Numbered from the stretch's first letter, positions 12,326-25,189 are shown. The stretch is 64,000 bases of DNA from Dryococelus australis (GCA_029891345.1 CM057003.1:13742709-13806708), one strand, 5' to 3'. The notes: generated by a model from the letters alone, not told the origin. A program made the numbers and translations.

Positions 12326-12627
12326 AATCATGTAAAAGAAATGACGCCTCAGGGCGTTAATTTTAAAAATAGGCGTTAAAAAAAAAAAATTATCCATCAC
12401 AAATTTTTTAGGACAAGTTCTGTACAGCGGAGACGTTTCCATGACGTGTATATAGCCTGTTTACAAAGAATTTTTAAAAGTTATATTTTACAAAAATGTA
12501 CACATTGTCTATGTATATTAAAAATATGCGTTCGTAGGGATCTTCTCCTAAAAAAATTCCTGAATAATACATCGTGTTTGAAGCACCTATCTTTAAAATT
12601 TAAAGCTTTGAGGCGAAACTTCCTTAA

Positions 12628-12923
12628 ACCCATTAAGCCCCGGTGTACGCAAATGTGTACATTACGCAAGTGTAGGTATTTTTTGGTCTGCACTGCACTC
12701 TGTGAAGCTCAATGACAAATGATCTTACGCGTGGGTAAATGATTCTCAAACCGTCGTACTGGTCTAGGTCATAATTAGTTCATATTACTGTAGCCAACCA
12801 TGTAGCCTACAGCTCATTGCCTGTGGCAACGAAACAAGTGATGTGCCGACTTAAGTACAGCACGCATCATAATTTTTTTGTTTTCAATTCCTGAAACCGT
12901 AAATTAAAGTGGATCTGAAAGGG
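12628..12923. mobile_element. piggyBac-like MITE, family H copy 1
   Basis: Left end TTAAACCCATTAAGCCCC (TTAA at 12624-12627). Right end GGATCTGAAAGGG followed by CTAA. Internal TACTGTAGCCAACCATGTAG and GACTTAAGTACAGCACGC blocks are shared with the intact copy at 42798. The TTAA site and CCC...GGG ends fit piggyBac-type MITEs. The right TTAA has mutated to CTAA. Confidence 0.7.
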
Positions 12924-13249
12924 CTAACATCGGATCTCCTGTTTCGACTTCGCAGTTGCCAGCAGGTAGGCAGTGCCCTTAAGAGGCATTAACTATTTAT
13001 GACAGAGAGGTGAATAGAAAATTCCACCGATTATATTAGCCACAAGGAAAACTCTCGTAATACTGGACACTGATGACTTACTGTGTACAGCGCCGGTCAT
13101 TAGTGTTTGCAACGTGTCCAGGATGGTGTAAATGGTGACGGATCGGGTTAATGTATATCTTTATTTCACTTATAATCGATCGGAATTAACTGTCTCGGTG
13201 TCATGTTGTTCGTAGAACGTTTGAAAATGCTGGCGTAACAAAGTAAGTA

Positions 13250-13680
13250 TAGGCAGTTCCACGGTAAAAATGGACACTTTTGAAAGCCCTGCTTAAGATC
13301 TGTTTGTATATACGTTGGGTAATTTTCCAGCTCATGCAAAATTAACATTGCCATGGGTCTCGTCACTTCATTCATGCGTCGGTCTAGCGAAACTGTGAAA
13401 TAATCACGAAAGAAAGTATCTTACAAATTTTCTCATTTTTACACTTCGAATAAAAAAAAAAAAAAAAAAAACAGAAAGTGAAAGAAGTAATTTATTTTAT
13501 AACAAGTGGTTACCTATCACTGTTTATTCGACGTTGAGATATGGAACTACATTCCCTCCATCGTTACCAACTTAACTGGGCGCATGTCACTCACTGCGCC
13601 CGCTAAAACATATGCAGGTAGGAGCAGGGACATTTTTCGAATGTTGATTTCAAAAGTGCTCACTTTATCGTGAACAGCTT
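13250..13680 (+). mobile_element. PIF/Harbinger-like MITE, family A copy 2
   Basis: Left end AGGCAGTTCCACGGTAAAAA, right end CTCACTTTATCGTGAACAGC. It has the family-A internal block GAAAGCCCTGCTTAAGATC and an A run near 13450-13470. Confidence 0.8.
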
Positions 13681-15057
13681 TCATGAAACAAAATCACCTA
13701 ATTACAAGTATGTGAATCCAGTAAGATTTGTTTTTTTAGTTCCGATTTACAGATTCTCTCTTCCACAATAATTACATTTTCGTGAATAAAAGACACTTTA
13801 GATTCGGATATGTCCATTTGTCATTCATTATATCGTTTTTTCTTAGATTCGTGAACTACTTATCCATTTACATTCAATATTTTTTTCATTACATGGGGAC
13901 GTGATGCAGACTAACAGAAGGCAACTCAGTATCCTGTTCAATAACTTGAACTACCCTAAACTTACAAATCTTCGCTAAATCCGTCCTGTATCGTTTGCAA
14001 TTTTAAATGCCTCCTTTTTAGTGCATAAATCTTACTCGATTTGGTGTATCGATAATTGATACCAGAGTGCAGATGGCGAAATCCAGGGCTCAAAGGTTTT
14101 CGCCAACTTGAAACACTTTAGGTGTAGATATATATTTTTGTTTCGTTTACATACTGACTAAGAAGTGTTTAAATTGTTTAAAAAAAAAACTGAAGACGTA
14201 AAAAAAAAATATGGTGATAAATTCTTGTCGAAAATCTAGAGAGTTTTATTTATTTATGTTATCTCTGACGCTACATGAAAAACTTATTGTATTTCGTCCA
14301 CACGTGTCGATGAGACAATGAACTTAGCTGAGATATCACATTTGCACGTATATTTTATCATCCCTTAGTCACTTATCAACAAAAAGTGACGCTATATACC
14401 TATCTCCTTATCTTACCTAATACGTTCAATTTTATACAGTCTCCGTTCGAAAGATTCCTTGCTGTAACATGCAGTTCTCCAAATTAAATATATTTGCCTG
14501 CTGTTTGTCAAATTATGTGTTGTTCTGTATTTGCAATCACGTTCCAAAGATTACTTGGAGTTAAGTGATTATAAAAGACTTAGAAAGCATACTTGCTTAT
14601 TATGGAACTAATTACATTTCCATTAAAGATGACAATCATAGGTGGGGTTTTTCAAAATTATAAAATTCATGGCGATCACTTACCTTTTTTCATTTAGTTC
14701 ATTAAATGCTGATACAGAGTGAGGAACCGTCAAAGACGGCGGTTCATTTCAGTATTTGGTGACTGTTGTAGCAGCATTCTAGCCTCGAAAGATAGGCTGA
14801 TACAATCGAAGGAATGTCTGTCTGTATGTATGTCTGTATTTCCATCTTATAGCGCTTTGACTACTGAAGATACAGTTGGGTAATAAAATTTTGCAGGATC
14901 AAAAAAAAAAAAAAAAAACCGTCACGACTCAGCAAATTTATAAAAGCAGATCTCCCGTGTTTATAAAACTTTGGCTTTTCAAACGTGCACGTATGTGTAA
15001 ATATGTATCAATCATAGATGTATCAGTTCAGTTGTTCCGTTTATAGCAAAGAAACAT
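13681..15057. other. AT-rich non-coding stretch
   Basis: No gene is seen. An A run lies near 14900-14918. Confidence 0.5.
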
Positions 15058-15155
15058 GAGGTTAGGTTAGGTAAGGCTAGGTTAGGTTAAATTAGGTTAG
15101 CTTAGCTTAGGTTCAGTTAGGCCAAGTTAGGTAAGGTTAGGTTAGGTTAGGTTTA
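15058..15155. repeat. Interstitial TTAGG telomere-type repeats
   Basis: About 18 degenerate units of GGTTA/GGTTAG occur, with variants such as GGCTA and GCTTA. TTAGG is the ancestral arthropod telomere repeat. Its degeneracy and short length indicate an old interstitial tract, not a chromosome end. Confidence 0.9.
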
Positions 15156-16399
15156 GTCACCTTAGTGGTAATAAAACTGGTGACACTAGATCAAACAAAA
15201 CAGAATGTTAAAAAAAAAAAAGACTTTAAACACATTCATTTCTTTCTTCATAATATATTAATATCAATATTTATTAATACATTACGGTAAACATGTAACA
15301 CTTCCAACAATAATTAAGAATCTTATCACCCTTCTTTCAGTATATTACATTTCATCCAGTTTAACACTAACCTAATAAGCTAGCTAGCCAACACATGTCG
15401 CACTCCTATCCATCGTTAAGTGCGACTGTTAAACTCTCAATATATGATAGCTATACAATTTTCCCACCGGTAATATCAATATTTTCAATATATAAAGACC
15501 CAGATAAAATACTTTCAGATACTAACAACAAAATCGTATATTAAACGCTTATTGTTGCATATAAATAATGGTATACTCTAGAGACAAACAAAAAAAGTCT
15601 TGTTCGTTTCTGTGAAAAATTCAACCAGTGTTGTTACTTGTTGCCAACTTTAATTCAGCAATTCATCAGACAGTGTTGTTACTTGTTGCCAACTTTAATT
15701 CAGCAATGCATTAAGTTGTAATTGAAGTTGGGATACTCAAAACGGACACTGCAGCCTAACTTTGACTTCTTTACGATAAGAGATTTTAAGTGTCGCCGTG
15801 TTCAAAATCGGCTGTAGTTTCGTATAATACGACTATCCCTTGATACGCAGTGATAATTCTGTTTCTTATCTGACTTTCGCTCTGCTTTCTTAGCGAACCA
15901 TGAATTTCGCCTCTGATCACAACATTCTGAACGTGGCTAGATTTGTTGGCCAGCACCGCGTAATCTGCACTCCCAGTATGAAAACTTAGTCCGAAAGAGA
16001 TCACATGATATCATCATGGTCTAACCTAGACCACGATTGCTGCGCTCAAAATAAGTTATCATTCCGAAAGAAAAAAAAAATTTCACTCAGTCGACAACGT
16101 TCACTTGTTTCCCTGTACGTTTTACACTACTTTAAAAAAATTAAGCAATGATGATTTTTTTTTTCTCTGCATGTCTCTGAGTTTGTGTGTCCCCTTATAA
16201 TCTTTTGAATCCGTGAAATGAATTTTACCTGTAGGTTTACTTATTTTACTTAGTAAGAACAATAGTCTTTTACACTTTTTCGACTACGTTGGACATATCA
16301 CAAGTAACTGTTGGTAGAAGCGCTTCGATCAGCCAGTGTACACATGTGACGCCTGAAAGTAGGCAACGTTCCGTTTATCATTAAATGACCGGTTGTGGA
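15156..16399. other. Non-coding stretch with a 45-bp tandem duplication
   Basis: At 15627-15711 a unit containing GTGTTGTTACTTGTTGCCAA occurs twice with a 45-bp period. Otherwise I see nothing. Confidence 0.6.
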
Positions 16400-16816
16400 T
16401 AAGCTATTCTCGGTTGATTGAGCACTTTTGAGATCAACATTTGAAAAGTGTCACCGCCCCTACCTGCATGCATCAAACAGGCGCACTAACTGGCAAAGGC
16501 TCTTGTAAAGTCGATAACCAATAAGAGGTGGTTGTTTCGTGTCTTAACTTTGAAGTCAACACGTTGGGCAAACATTTGCGAATACTGAAATTGTTTCTTA
16601 TGCTTTCCAGTTTTAATTTTTATTAGCGAAAGAATTAAAACACTTGTAAATCATTTACTTTTGTAATAGTCGCACCGTGTCACTTGACCGACGCATGAAG
16701 TAAATGATCAGGCCGATAGCCATGTTATTTTTACGTATGGCGGTGGAATAGCACTGTGCATACAAGTAGATCTTTAGCAGGGCTAAGAAATGTGCTCAGT
16801 TTACCTTGAACAGCTT
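16400..16816 (-). mobile_element. PIF/Harbinger-like MITE, family A copy 3 (inverted)
   Basis: Starts AAGCTATTCTCGGTTGATTG and ends GCTCAGTTTACCTTGAACAG. The block GATCTTTAGCAGGGCT is the reverse complement of the family-A block, so this copy is in the opposite orientation. Confidence 0.75.
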
Positions 16817-18175
16817 CCCACAAGAAGTTGCCGATGTAACTAAACAGACCACTTTCCTCTACATGTGAATGCAAGTAATTTTGATAAGGAGTGTACTCGA
16901 GGGCTTGAATATAAGAAACAGGCGTGTCAAAAAATGTCCATGCAGAATGGATTGTCTTCTATATTTAATAGTAAACCGGTAGAATGGTTGCTCGGATACA
17001 ATGGAGATAGATATTTTTTGGCCGTATCCCGCGCACCCATGCGTGTCAAACATACAAAATCAAATTTGAAGTTTTTATTATTGTTTATAAAATGTATTTT
17101 TAAAAAAATGTCTCTATTGTGCACATTTTGGCCTCAATGAAACACTTCTTTCGTTCCCAAAAACGAAATTTTTGTGTGAGATATCTGAAGCAAGTAGGTG
17201 ACTTGCTACAGTATATTGACTAAACTCACTAAGAATAGTCACAACGGCCTCTGAGTGAAAGGTCATCGGTTCGAATGCTATTTTTGAAAACTTAGTTCCC
17301 GTTCACGTAATCTCGTGCAGTCAAACATCTCCTAAGGATCTACAAACTACCCTTCAACATTAAGTTGTCAAGAAACCTTTTTTTCTTACATTTAGAATGA
17401 AACGCTGTATGTTAACATTGTATTTTTTGTATGTAAAGTTCAAAATTAATTATCTATCTTCGTGTTTACAATAAGCTTTAAATCTACTCATTTCTTTACA
17501 AAATAAAACAGTATTTGCATGTATGTTAGAGCACTGTGTTGTAGAATGATTTCTAATTCAGTTGAGGTGTTACAAAAATAATACTAGCTACTAGTTTCTA
17601 ATGAATACTGTTACCAAAATGCAATTTATTACTGTGGTAACTCTGTGAAATTAAAAACTCAGGAGTGCAATGCAACATAAAAGAATCGCTGACTCGATAT
17701 TTAATAATATATATTTCAATTATATCACTTGAAGGTGTAATCATTTATAAAATCTTCGTCTTCGTTATAAAATTAATTTTCGTGAAAACTTTGTGATATT
17801 ATTTTAATTTCAAATGGAAAATAAATAAGTATTAAACTGTATGAACTAAAATACAGTATGCGCTACAGCGCATTTCCGCGCCTAGAACTCTACTGTATTC
17901 GCTCAACTTTTCCGCTTTACTTAACAAGGACCTTTGTTTATTGGCTTCCTCTCTCATCGCTGACTGGCTTTGCTGTGCTGTGTGTATCTGACAGTTTGTT
18001 TCGTTCCTTCCCACCAAAGGTCTTCGTTTAGATAGGGCACGTGTTGGATTAAGAATTCACTTCCAGAAATACTACAAAATACTTCCCTTCTGAGTAAATA
18101 CATGCTCCGCATTTTCTTTATTTTTTCTGTTGTATTTACTGACACGGCAATACATGTTCGCTGTGTTTTCGTTAA
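16817..18175. other. AT-rich non-coding stretch
   Basis: I recognise no gene or repeat family. Confidence 0.45.
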
Positions 18176-18390
18176 CCTATTCAGGCCCAAGTACTCAACT
18201 GTGAACATTGCGCACTTGAAGGTAATTTTAAACCTATTCCGCACGCTGCGAAGCTCAGTGGCCAATCTTCATACTTGTGGGTAAATTATTCGCAAATCGT
18301 CTTACAGGTCTAAGTCGTAATTTGTCCATATAACTGTAGACGAAAATATAGCTTACAGTTTATTGGCTGTGACAAAGAAACAGCGTTTTA
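18176..18390. mobile_element. piggyBac-like MITE, family H copy 2 (3'-truncated)
   Basis: Begins at TTAA (18172-18175) with CCTATTCAGGCCCAAGTA. It shares internal AAGCTCAGTGGCCAATC and GTAGACGAAAATATAGC-type blocks with family H. The right terminus is absent. Confidence 0.6.
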
Positions 18391-18859
18391 ATGTAAATTT
18401 GTGAATATCGATAGTACTCACATGCCGATGGTCTACTTAAGAGTTTATGTAAGAGACGCTCAACTAATAGTACGCATTGTCAAAGAGTACACAGTGCCAT
18501 TTACGCAAAGTTGGTAACATGAGGCGAAAACTATTGATGCTCAACAGATGTGCATAGATTTTGTTTTAGTAACAGTTACGATCAGTATTGTGCGCGACTT
18601 GATGTAGTTACAGGCATCAACACATAGTTTGCATGTTTATTTTAACATTTAGACTTAAAAATAAGCAGTTAAGTGAATAAAGTTACATCTTACAGTAGTG
18701 CATATAAAATAGGTCCTATATGTACGGATGCATGTTGTCAATTCCGAAACAGTTTCCTTTAAAGGAGCATGCAGTGAATACTGTCGAATTTTTTTTTTTT
18801 TTTTTTTTTTAATAAGTCTGTGTTGGGCAAGAGTACTTAGCGAATAAGAGTGCCCTCTT

Positions 18860-19095
18860 ACCCGCGGCCCAATCACAGAGCAGATAAGCACAGAGAGACG
18901 GAACGGCGTGGCAGTTCCCTTGATGTGAGCGTCCCCGTCGTCTGATTGGCTGCGCGAGGCTCTGGGAACGGACCCCACGTCTGATTGGCCACCGTATGCT
19001 GCGAAAGGTTCCCTACTGGCTGGTCTGCGGGGCAATTAGGTTAGCAGGCGCTGATTGGCGAACGGCTTTTCGTTAATGTTTTGGTCGGTGGTGCC
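18860..19095. promoter_or_regulatory. CCAAT-rich, GC-rich promoter-like patch
   Basis: The patch is clearly more GC- and CpG-rich than its surroundings. Four CCAAT boxes lie within about 190 bp: GGCCCAATCAC near 18870, then CTGATTGGCTG, CTGATTGGCCA and CTGATTGGCG. A cluster of inverted CCAAT boxes in a CpG-rich island is typical of NF-Y-type promoters, but no gene can be assigned. Several MITEs here also carry ATTGG motifs, so it may be part of an unrecognised repeat. Confidence 0.35.
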
Positions 19096-19914
19096 ATTTT
19101 TCTGCCGTGTGCGGGTACCTGGAGTTCGCGATGTAAGCGCCTGCTTCACTTAAGTAACTCTATCTACCACTGCTCTGCGATTATTAAACGACTTAAATGT
19201 GGAAGGGATGAAGGGAAGGATCGAAGAAAAGAGTTTATATATATATTATATATATATGTATATATACCAACAACAAACAAACAGGTCTTGACTAGAGAGT
19301 ACATGAGGACGGCCCAAAATCTGATTCGCTTAGGCTGCAGCAAACTGGAGTCCGGCTAGGAAAGAACGAAGCCACAGTTGCCAAACAGGCGTCAATAGGT
19401 CAGTTACATTCCGTGACACGTGATTAACTGCTAAACATAAGTCGGCATTTCGATGGAGATACTAACTGATACGTGGGTACCCGCGATGAGGTCATTGTAT
19501 TGGTTTTAAGGTTGCAACGCAAAAGAGAAAATTCCAGTACTTTGGTCACAATTAAGCAAAATTAATCAGTGAACTTGCTGTAACTGTGTGATGACAAATT
19601 CCAGCAATGTTTAATATATGTGTTAAGTATATAGTTTACTGTCTTCTTTTCCACTTTCATGTAGTAATAATGTGAGTTATATATTGTTTCCCGAGAGCAT
19701 GACTTCGCCATCCTGGGGTCGTTTCCACATTACGTTCATTGAAGAACCCGAAAATGAGATTGAAAACCATGTGACGGTTTGTGCCAACACATACGGGATA
19801 AGAGGTCTTGTATCTCAATGTCTCCTCAATGAAGTTGGTAAATTGAAAATACTCGAGACCCTCCCTCAATATGTTCGAAAAATGGATTGTGTTTACTTCA
19901 GTGAAAGGTTCTTA
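19096..19914. other. Non-coding stretch before a MITE
   Basis: An 81-codon open frame at 19672-19917 ends against the next MITE but matches no family I know. A TA microsatellite lies near 19237-19265. Confidence 0.4.
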
Positions 19915-20318
19915 TAGGCTGTTCACGGAAAAACGAGCACTTTTGAAAGCCCTGCTTAAGATCTGTTTGTATGCACGTTGTGTATTCCTGCAATATATGT
20001 AAAATTAACATTGCCATGGGCCTCATCACTTTATTCATGAGTCGGCCAAGTGAAACTATGTAATTATTAGAAAAGAAATTATTTTACAAATCTGCTCATT
20101 TTTACACTTTGATCCATTAAAAAAACGGAAAGCGAAAGAATTAATTTAAATGATCACAAATGATTACCTAACACTTTTTATTCGACGTTAAGATATTGAA
20201 CTACATTCCATCCATCGTGCATGTCACTCAGTGAGACCGTTAAAATGTATGCCGGGCAGGAACAGTGCAATTTTTCAAAGGTTGGTTTCAAAAGTGTTCA
20301 CTTTATCGTGAACAGCCA
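19915..20318 (+). mobile_element. PIF/Harbinger-like MITE, family A copy 4
   Basis: A 404-bp copy with left end TAGGCTGTTCACGGAAAAAC after TTA (19912-19914) and right end TCACTTTATCGTGAACAGCC. The right flank is TTG, a one-base change from TTA. Confidence 0.85.
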
Positions 20319-20934
20319 TTGCAAAGGTTTACTCGATATATTATAGCAAATTCATATTACAAGCTTTTCCCCAACATATATACAATAAAAAAATTATATC
20401 AAAAATATACTGATTAAAATGTCTTTCCCTAGAAAGTTACATTAAATGAATAGTAATATTGGTTGCATTAAAATTGTGGCTAGATTCCCCACCGTCTTTT
20501 TTTTTTCCTAAGTTATGTCAGAAACAGCAGTTCCTCCGTGCATTAGAACCTTGAGCTGTCTCTCCGCTTCTAGGCAAGACCGCAGTATATGTACATTTTT
20601 TCAAAAGTTTCGAGAACGTTAGGAAATGTTCTTTGTCCGGGAGTTCCCTGGTGGTGGCGTCACGTTCCGAATGATGTCACGTCGACAAGGAGACGGTCAC
20701 AGCCAGGCTTCACAGGCGGCCGCGCAGCGCCATTTGCCCGAGGAGCACTCGTTCCAGCTGGACGTGCGGAGAGGTGGTCTGTCGAACGGCCCACTCTGTG
20801 TAGAGGCTCCATTTTAATGGTTCCGTAGTATTAACTTAGTACGATGTTCAGGGACAACGGCCACAGCCACATCGGAGTTCTCAACTGCACATTTTGCGGT
20901 AGTAATGGCAAACAATTCCGTGGGGTGTATAAAT
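20319..20934. other. Non-coding stretch with a GC-rich patch
   Basis: At 20620-20820 the sequence is GC-rich, with two CRE-like motifs (GCGTCACG, GATGTCACGTCG) and overlapping short frames that I cannot identify. Confidence 0.35.
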
Positions 20935-21229
20935 ACGGCCACCTGTTTTTCGCGAAAAGATTTACGCGCGTGCTGGACTTCAATATCCTATGTGCATACT
21001 TGCAGTATTCATTTAGCTGTTGGCCGCTTGTCTTTGCGTAAAGACAATTTGTTACACGATTGAGCCGATCAGAATTAAGTTTCTCTGATACTGAAAGTCC
21101 GTATTTCGCGGGAAGACGGATACGACGCGTAACAGTTCAAATGATCCAATCACCAAAGTGGTTCTGAACCAAAGGGTTTTGGAAAACAATTTGTCCTGAA
21201 ATCTTTTCGCGAAAATTCTGTGCCCCTAG
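20935..21229 (+). mobile_element. hAT-like MITE, family D copy 1
   Basis: A 295-bp element flanked by a perfect 8-bp duplication GTATAAAT (20927-20934 and 21230-21237). The ends are CCACCTGTTTTTCGCGAAAA and TTTTCGCGAAAATTCTGTGC. It carries an internal GTTGGCCGC and a CCAATCACCAAAG block. Confidence 0.9.
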
Positions 21230-21539
21230 GTATAAATATACTGAAGTAAATCATTGCACGCCCCCGTAACAAACAGAAGCAAATGGCTGGCCATGAATTT
21301 ATCGAATACTTTCTAAAACTGCGTCGTCTCACCTGGCGCTTGATCTGCGATGCGGGGTGTTTTAAATATACCTCTACTTCACAAAACTAATAAACGTGCG
21401 TCCAATGTACTGATCTACGCATCATCTGAGGGCTGTTGACAGCTTTCAAGACGTCCCTCACGTTGGAAACGCCATTTCAGAGAACTCCAGCATAACTAAA
21501 ACAACGGCTTTTACAAAGCGCTGCATCTCAATATATATA

Positions 21540-21968
21540 TAGTCCATTCACCGTTTCTTCGGCCTTTTTTTTTTGTAATCAAACCTTTTAAAAAATTCCC
21601 CATGTAAGACGTGTTTAGTTATTTCCAACATACGCCATGTGTCACAAACGTTTTATTTTTGTGTTCGTAAGTTACTTTTTTTCCTGCTAAATTGAAATGT
21701 TATTCACATTTTAACTAAAAATTATAATGCTTCATTTACAAATAATTTGAACAAAAAACAGGGAGAAAATAGGTATGTTGGTAGCGCCTATTGAGAAATA
21801 GTCCTTATACAAAATACTGTTACACTTAGTGCGCAGGAATGTGATGCGTCGTCCTTTGGTGTAATTCTCCTGACTTAGTTAAGCTTAGTTTGTACAAGGT
21901 GGAGGAATATCCTGAAAGTGGAACTTTAGCAGGGCTTTAGAAAAGGCTGAAGTAACCGTGAATGGATT
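21540..21968. mobile_element. MITE family C copy 2 (complete)
   Basis: Left end TAGTCCATTCACCGTTTCTT; right end, inverted, TAATCCATTCACGGTTACTT. It is about 430 bp and TA-flanked. The terminal motif resembles family A (TTCACGGTWA), so the two may be related. Confidence 0.7.
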
Positions 21969-22094
21969 ATACGCGTCAAGCACATACGAAAATCCTTAAA
22001 GCCCACCTTGGTACAGACTTTCCACCAACAAAATGACATAGTCATTGTTGAAAGTCTCACAGATACACGCGGCACGACGAGAACACTACACGCC

Positions 22095-22515
22095 AGTTCA
22101 GAGCCTTGTGCGTAGGAGCGAAGAGGCATAAGACGCACATGTCAGTTTCAGCCTTATCGCTCCCGCGCTTCTTGGCCTCAAACGCGGGAAAAAGTTACAT
22201 TGGGCAATGCTGGAGGATGAGGATGTTCCAGGTCCCGGTGCGATGGACCAGGTAGAGAAAGCAGTAGATTGGGCGATAAAGATATGGGGAACAGGTTGAA
22301 ATGTAGGAAAAGCATGTGCATTGGGGATGTGGTGATGTAAATATACTCGCCAGACGAACACAATAGGGTATATGTAGTTGTTCATACCATACCAACCTGG
22401 TCAAGTGTGGAAAGTTAAGAGGACATTTATAAAGAATATTAATGGAATCATAGGCCTAAGTTATTTATGATAGAATTGCCGCCCATCCTGACTGCGATAC
22501 TTGCCATGTTTGTTA
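22095..22515. other. Non-coding, partly repeat-derived
   Basis: The block GTGCGTAGGAGCGAAGAGG and the later CTTATCGCTCCCGCGC resemble the right part of the foldback element at 30107-30574 (GCGCGTAGGAGTGATGAGG, TATCGCTCCCTCGC). The rest is unidentified. Confidence 0.4.
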
Positions 22516-22935
22516 TATGCTGTTCACGGTAAAATGAGCACTTTTAAAAGCCCTGCTTAAGATCTACTTGTATGAACGTTGTGTATTCTTCCGCCTTACG
22601 TAAGATTAACATTGTCATGGGTCTCATCACTTTATTCATGCATCGGTTAAATGAAACTGTGGTATTATTTGAAAAGTAAACATTTAACAAATCTGCTCAT
22701 TTTTACACTTCAGTGCATTAAAAACCGGAAAATAAAGAAATAATTTAAGTTATTACAAATGGTTACCTAGCACTTTTTAATCGACGTTAAGATACGGAAC
22801 TACTTCTCATCCATCGTTACCATATTTACTGGGCGCATGTCACTCAGGGCGCCCGTTGAAGTTATGTGCAGGTAGGGATAGTGATTATTTTTCTAAGGTT
22901 GATTTCAGAAGTGCTCACTTTATTGTGAACAGCCT
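22516..22935 (+). mobile_element. PIF/Harbinger-like MITE, family A copy 5
   Basis: A 420-bp element flanked by perfect TTA (22513-22515 and 22936-22938). Ends TATGCTGTTCACGGTAAAAT and CTCACTTTATTGTGAACAGC. Confidence 0.9.
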
Positions 22936-23146
22936 TTAGACAAATGTATGATGGTATTCTAGTGGTGCTTCCCAGGACCCAGTAATTAACAGTACGACTA
23001 AAGGCACCAGGGTAAGCAATTTTAGAGATCGACAAAGGCTACAAGAGTAGCAAGATATGATTTTAGAGAATGAACACTATCACTTTAGATGAGACAACAG
23101 TTAAATAGTCTGCAGTATGGGAGGACTCGCCTCTCATCATTGATAG

Positions 23147-23329
23147 GGGAGGTGGAGTGGGCAAAAGTGTGGACATTGCGCCTGGCCTCTTTGTCATTCC
23201 CTGTGCCCATTATGGATAGCTGTAGAAAGTATAGGAGAGGTGGAGTGGGCAAAAGTGTGGACATTGCGCCTGGTCTTTTTGTCATTCCCTGTGCCCATTA
23301 TGGATAGCTGTAGAAAGTATAGGAGAGGT
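23147..23329. repeat. 88-bp tandem duplication
   Basis: Two near-identical copies (23147-23234 and 23235-23322) contain GGTGGAGTGGGCAAAAGTGT and TGTGCCCATTATGGATAGC. Only one or two substitutions separate them, so the duplication is recent. Confidence 0.95.
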
Positions 23330-25189
23330 ATACTGCCAGGTAATTTTATTTGAGTGACAGAAGGATAAGCCATGGAAGCGCAATGTAACGCCTGCAATTC
23401 TTCCATTTCAGAAGTATTATAATTAGTATATAGACACTATTATTTATTAATTATTATGTGATGATGACTTCTTTGATTAATCTAACGATTTATGTATTGT
23501 GTTTTGTGTAGTATGTAAATGTTCATTTTTTTTCTGTTTAATGGCAGTAATCTATTTAATTTAATTTCAAGTTTTTGCTTTGCATATGATAATTTCTATT
23601 CGTCTATGTTTCTTAATTGTTACAAAGTTGGTAATGTTAGCTGCTATGGGTTACGTTGCCATAAATAAGTTTAATGTTTATTTATTCGGTTGCCTTGACG
23701 ACGCAGTGTCGAATTATTTGAACCGAGGTTGCCATGCCGTGATTGGTTGAGAAGAAGGACGCTTTAAGTTTTTGTTGGAGCGATCACCATTGTGGATTTA
23801 GCCGCCAGGAAGGACTACGACTAGTTGTCGTAGACCTAGTAGGAATTTCCTTTTGATAAGATCCAAGTCGAGTTTCGTACCTTTAAATAAAGCAGACATG
23901 AAAAACAAAATACGGTGGTTCGTGTATATATGTTAATATAGTCTGCTCGCACTACATACGCGATTCTTTTAGGAAGTTCGCCATCCGCGAGTGACGTGGT
24001 GTACTAAATCTATAGACTGTATTCCCTTCGTGTACCCAGGCTCGTTGGCCTAAGATCACGGATCCGAACAAGACTCCACATGCGGCCGACTACCAACATC
24101 AGTGATAACGCTTCATTTAATTGCGAGTTAAATAAAACCACGTCTGTTTTGGAAAATATGTTCACTATGGCCGAAACTTTAATTATTTCACAAGAGATAC
24201 GACATCCAGCCAGCCATGTTGGAATTTGCATTATTATTATTATTTTAATTGCTGTACGCTCACAAAACCCCGATTGATTTTCTCGAGTTCTCGTTCTCAG
24301 ATTTGGTGGGAGTTTTTCAGTAATAACCAACTTGGTGATTTAACAAGATATTTTGGGGAGACATTTTAAGATTGCGATTAGGCTGAATACTGGCATGGGC
24401 AACCTCAGTTGCAGCTACGTAACTTCCATAAGATTAGTTCTAGTATATAATTGAGTAAAATAGTAATATTTCAATGTTAGACTAATTAGTCATTGTGGGT
24501 TTGCATAGTTCTCTGAATGTCCCCAGTTGTAAATATTCTAAATGGTTATCCATTCTATGTGTGAACTTAAATACTATTGCATCCTATTTCAATGTGTCCA
24601 CAGTTATACACAAGTATAACAAAATTAAACCAGTGAAATCTAAAGGGAATTAAGTGTCATCTATGACCTACCTATGGCAAAAGTTATCTCTCCTATGGTA
24701 AGCCTTTTGAGGAGAGCGATGCTGGATGTATTCTATTGTAAGCTGAGTTCCTGCTACTGGGTACATGTGTCCAGGAGGTGTAAGTTATCACAATTCTGGT
24801 CCTTATAAGCAAATACCTACCCCGGGCAAAAGTATCTCAATCTGTATTCTTTTGTTTTACTCACACCATTTACATACATGTGTCATTTCGACTACGGTCG
24901 TACGCGTCACAATAATTAATACAGTTCTAGTTGCAATTAATATAAGTGTGATTTTTAACACTTTTTAATTTACAGGATAGTTCAAAATTTTAAATGTTTC
25001 CGCCTGGACCCCATTTTAGGTTTTGTTTTGTGGGTTTTAATTTAAGTTTGAAGTAGTGTCCCTAGTATACCCTATTTTAGGGGTCAGTCCCCAGGAGTTA
25101 TGTGATGTGGCCTGGCCTGGTTCCACTGGGAACACTACTCTGTACCTTCAAAGAGCGCCAGTTAGTCGATGGCAACCTTTGACTTCACC
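23330..25189. other. Non-coding stretch beside the gypsy relic
   Basis: A CCAAT-type motif (GTGATTGGTTG near 23740) precedes an AATAAA at about 23886, which could be a decayed LTR or a 3' end, but neither can be shown. A short ATT microsatellite lies near 24230. Confidence 0.35.
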
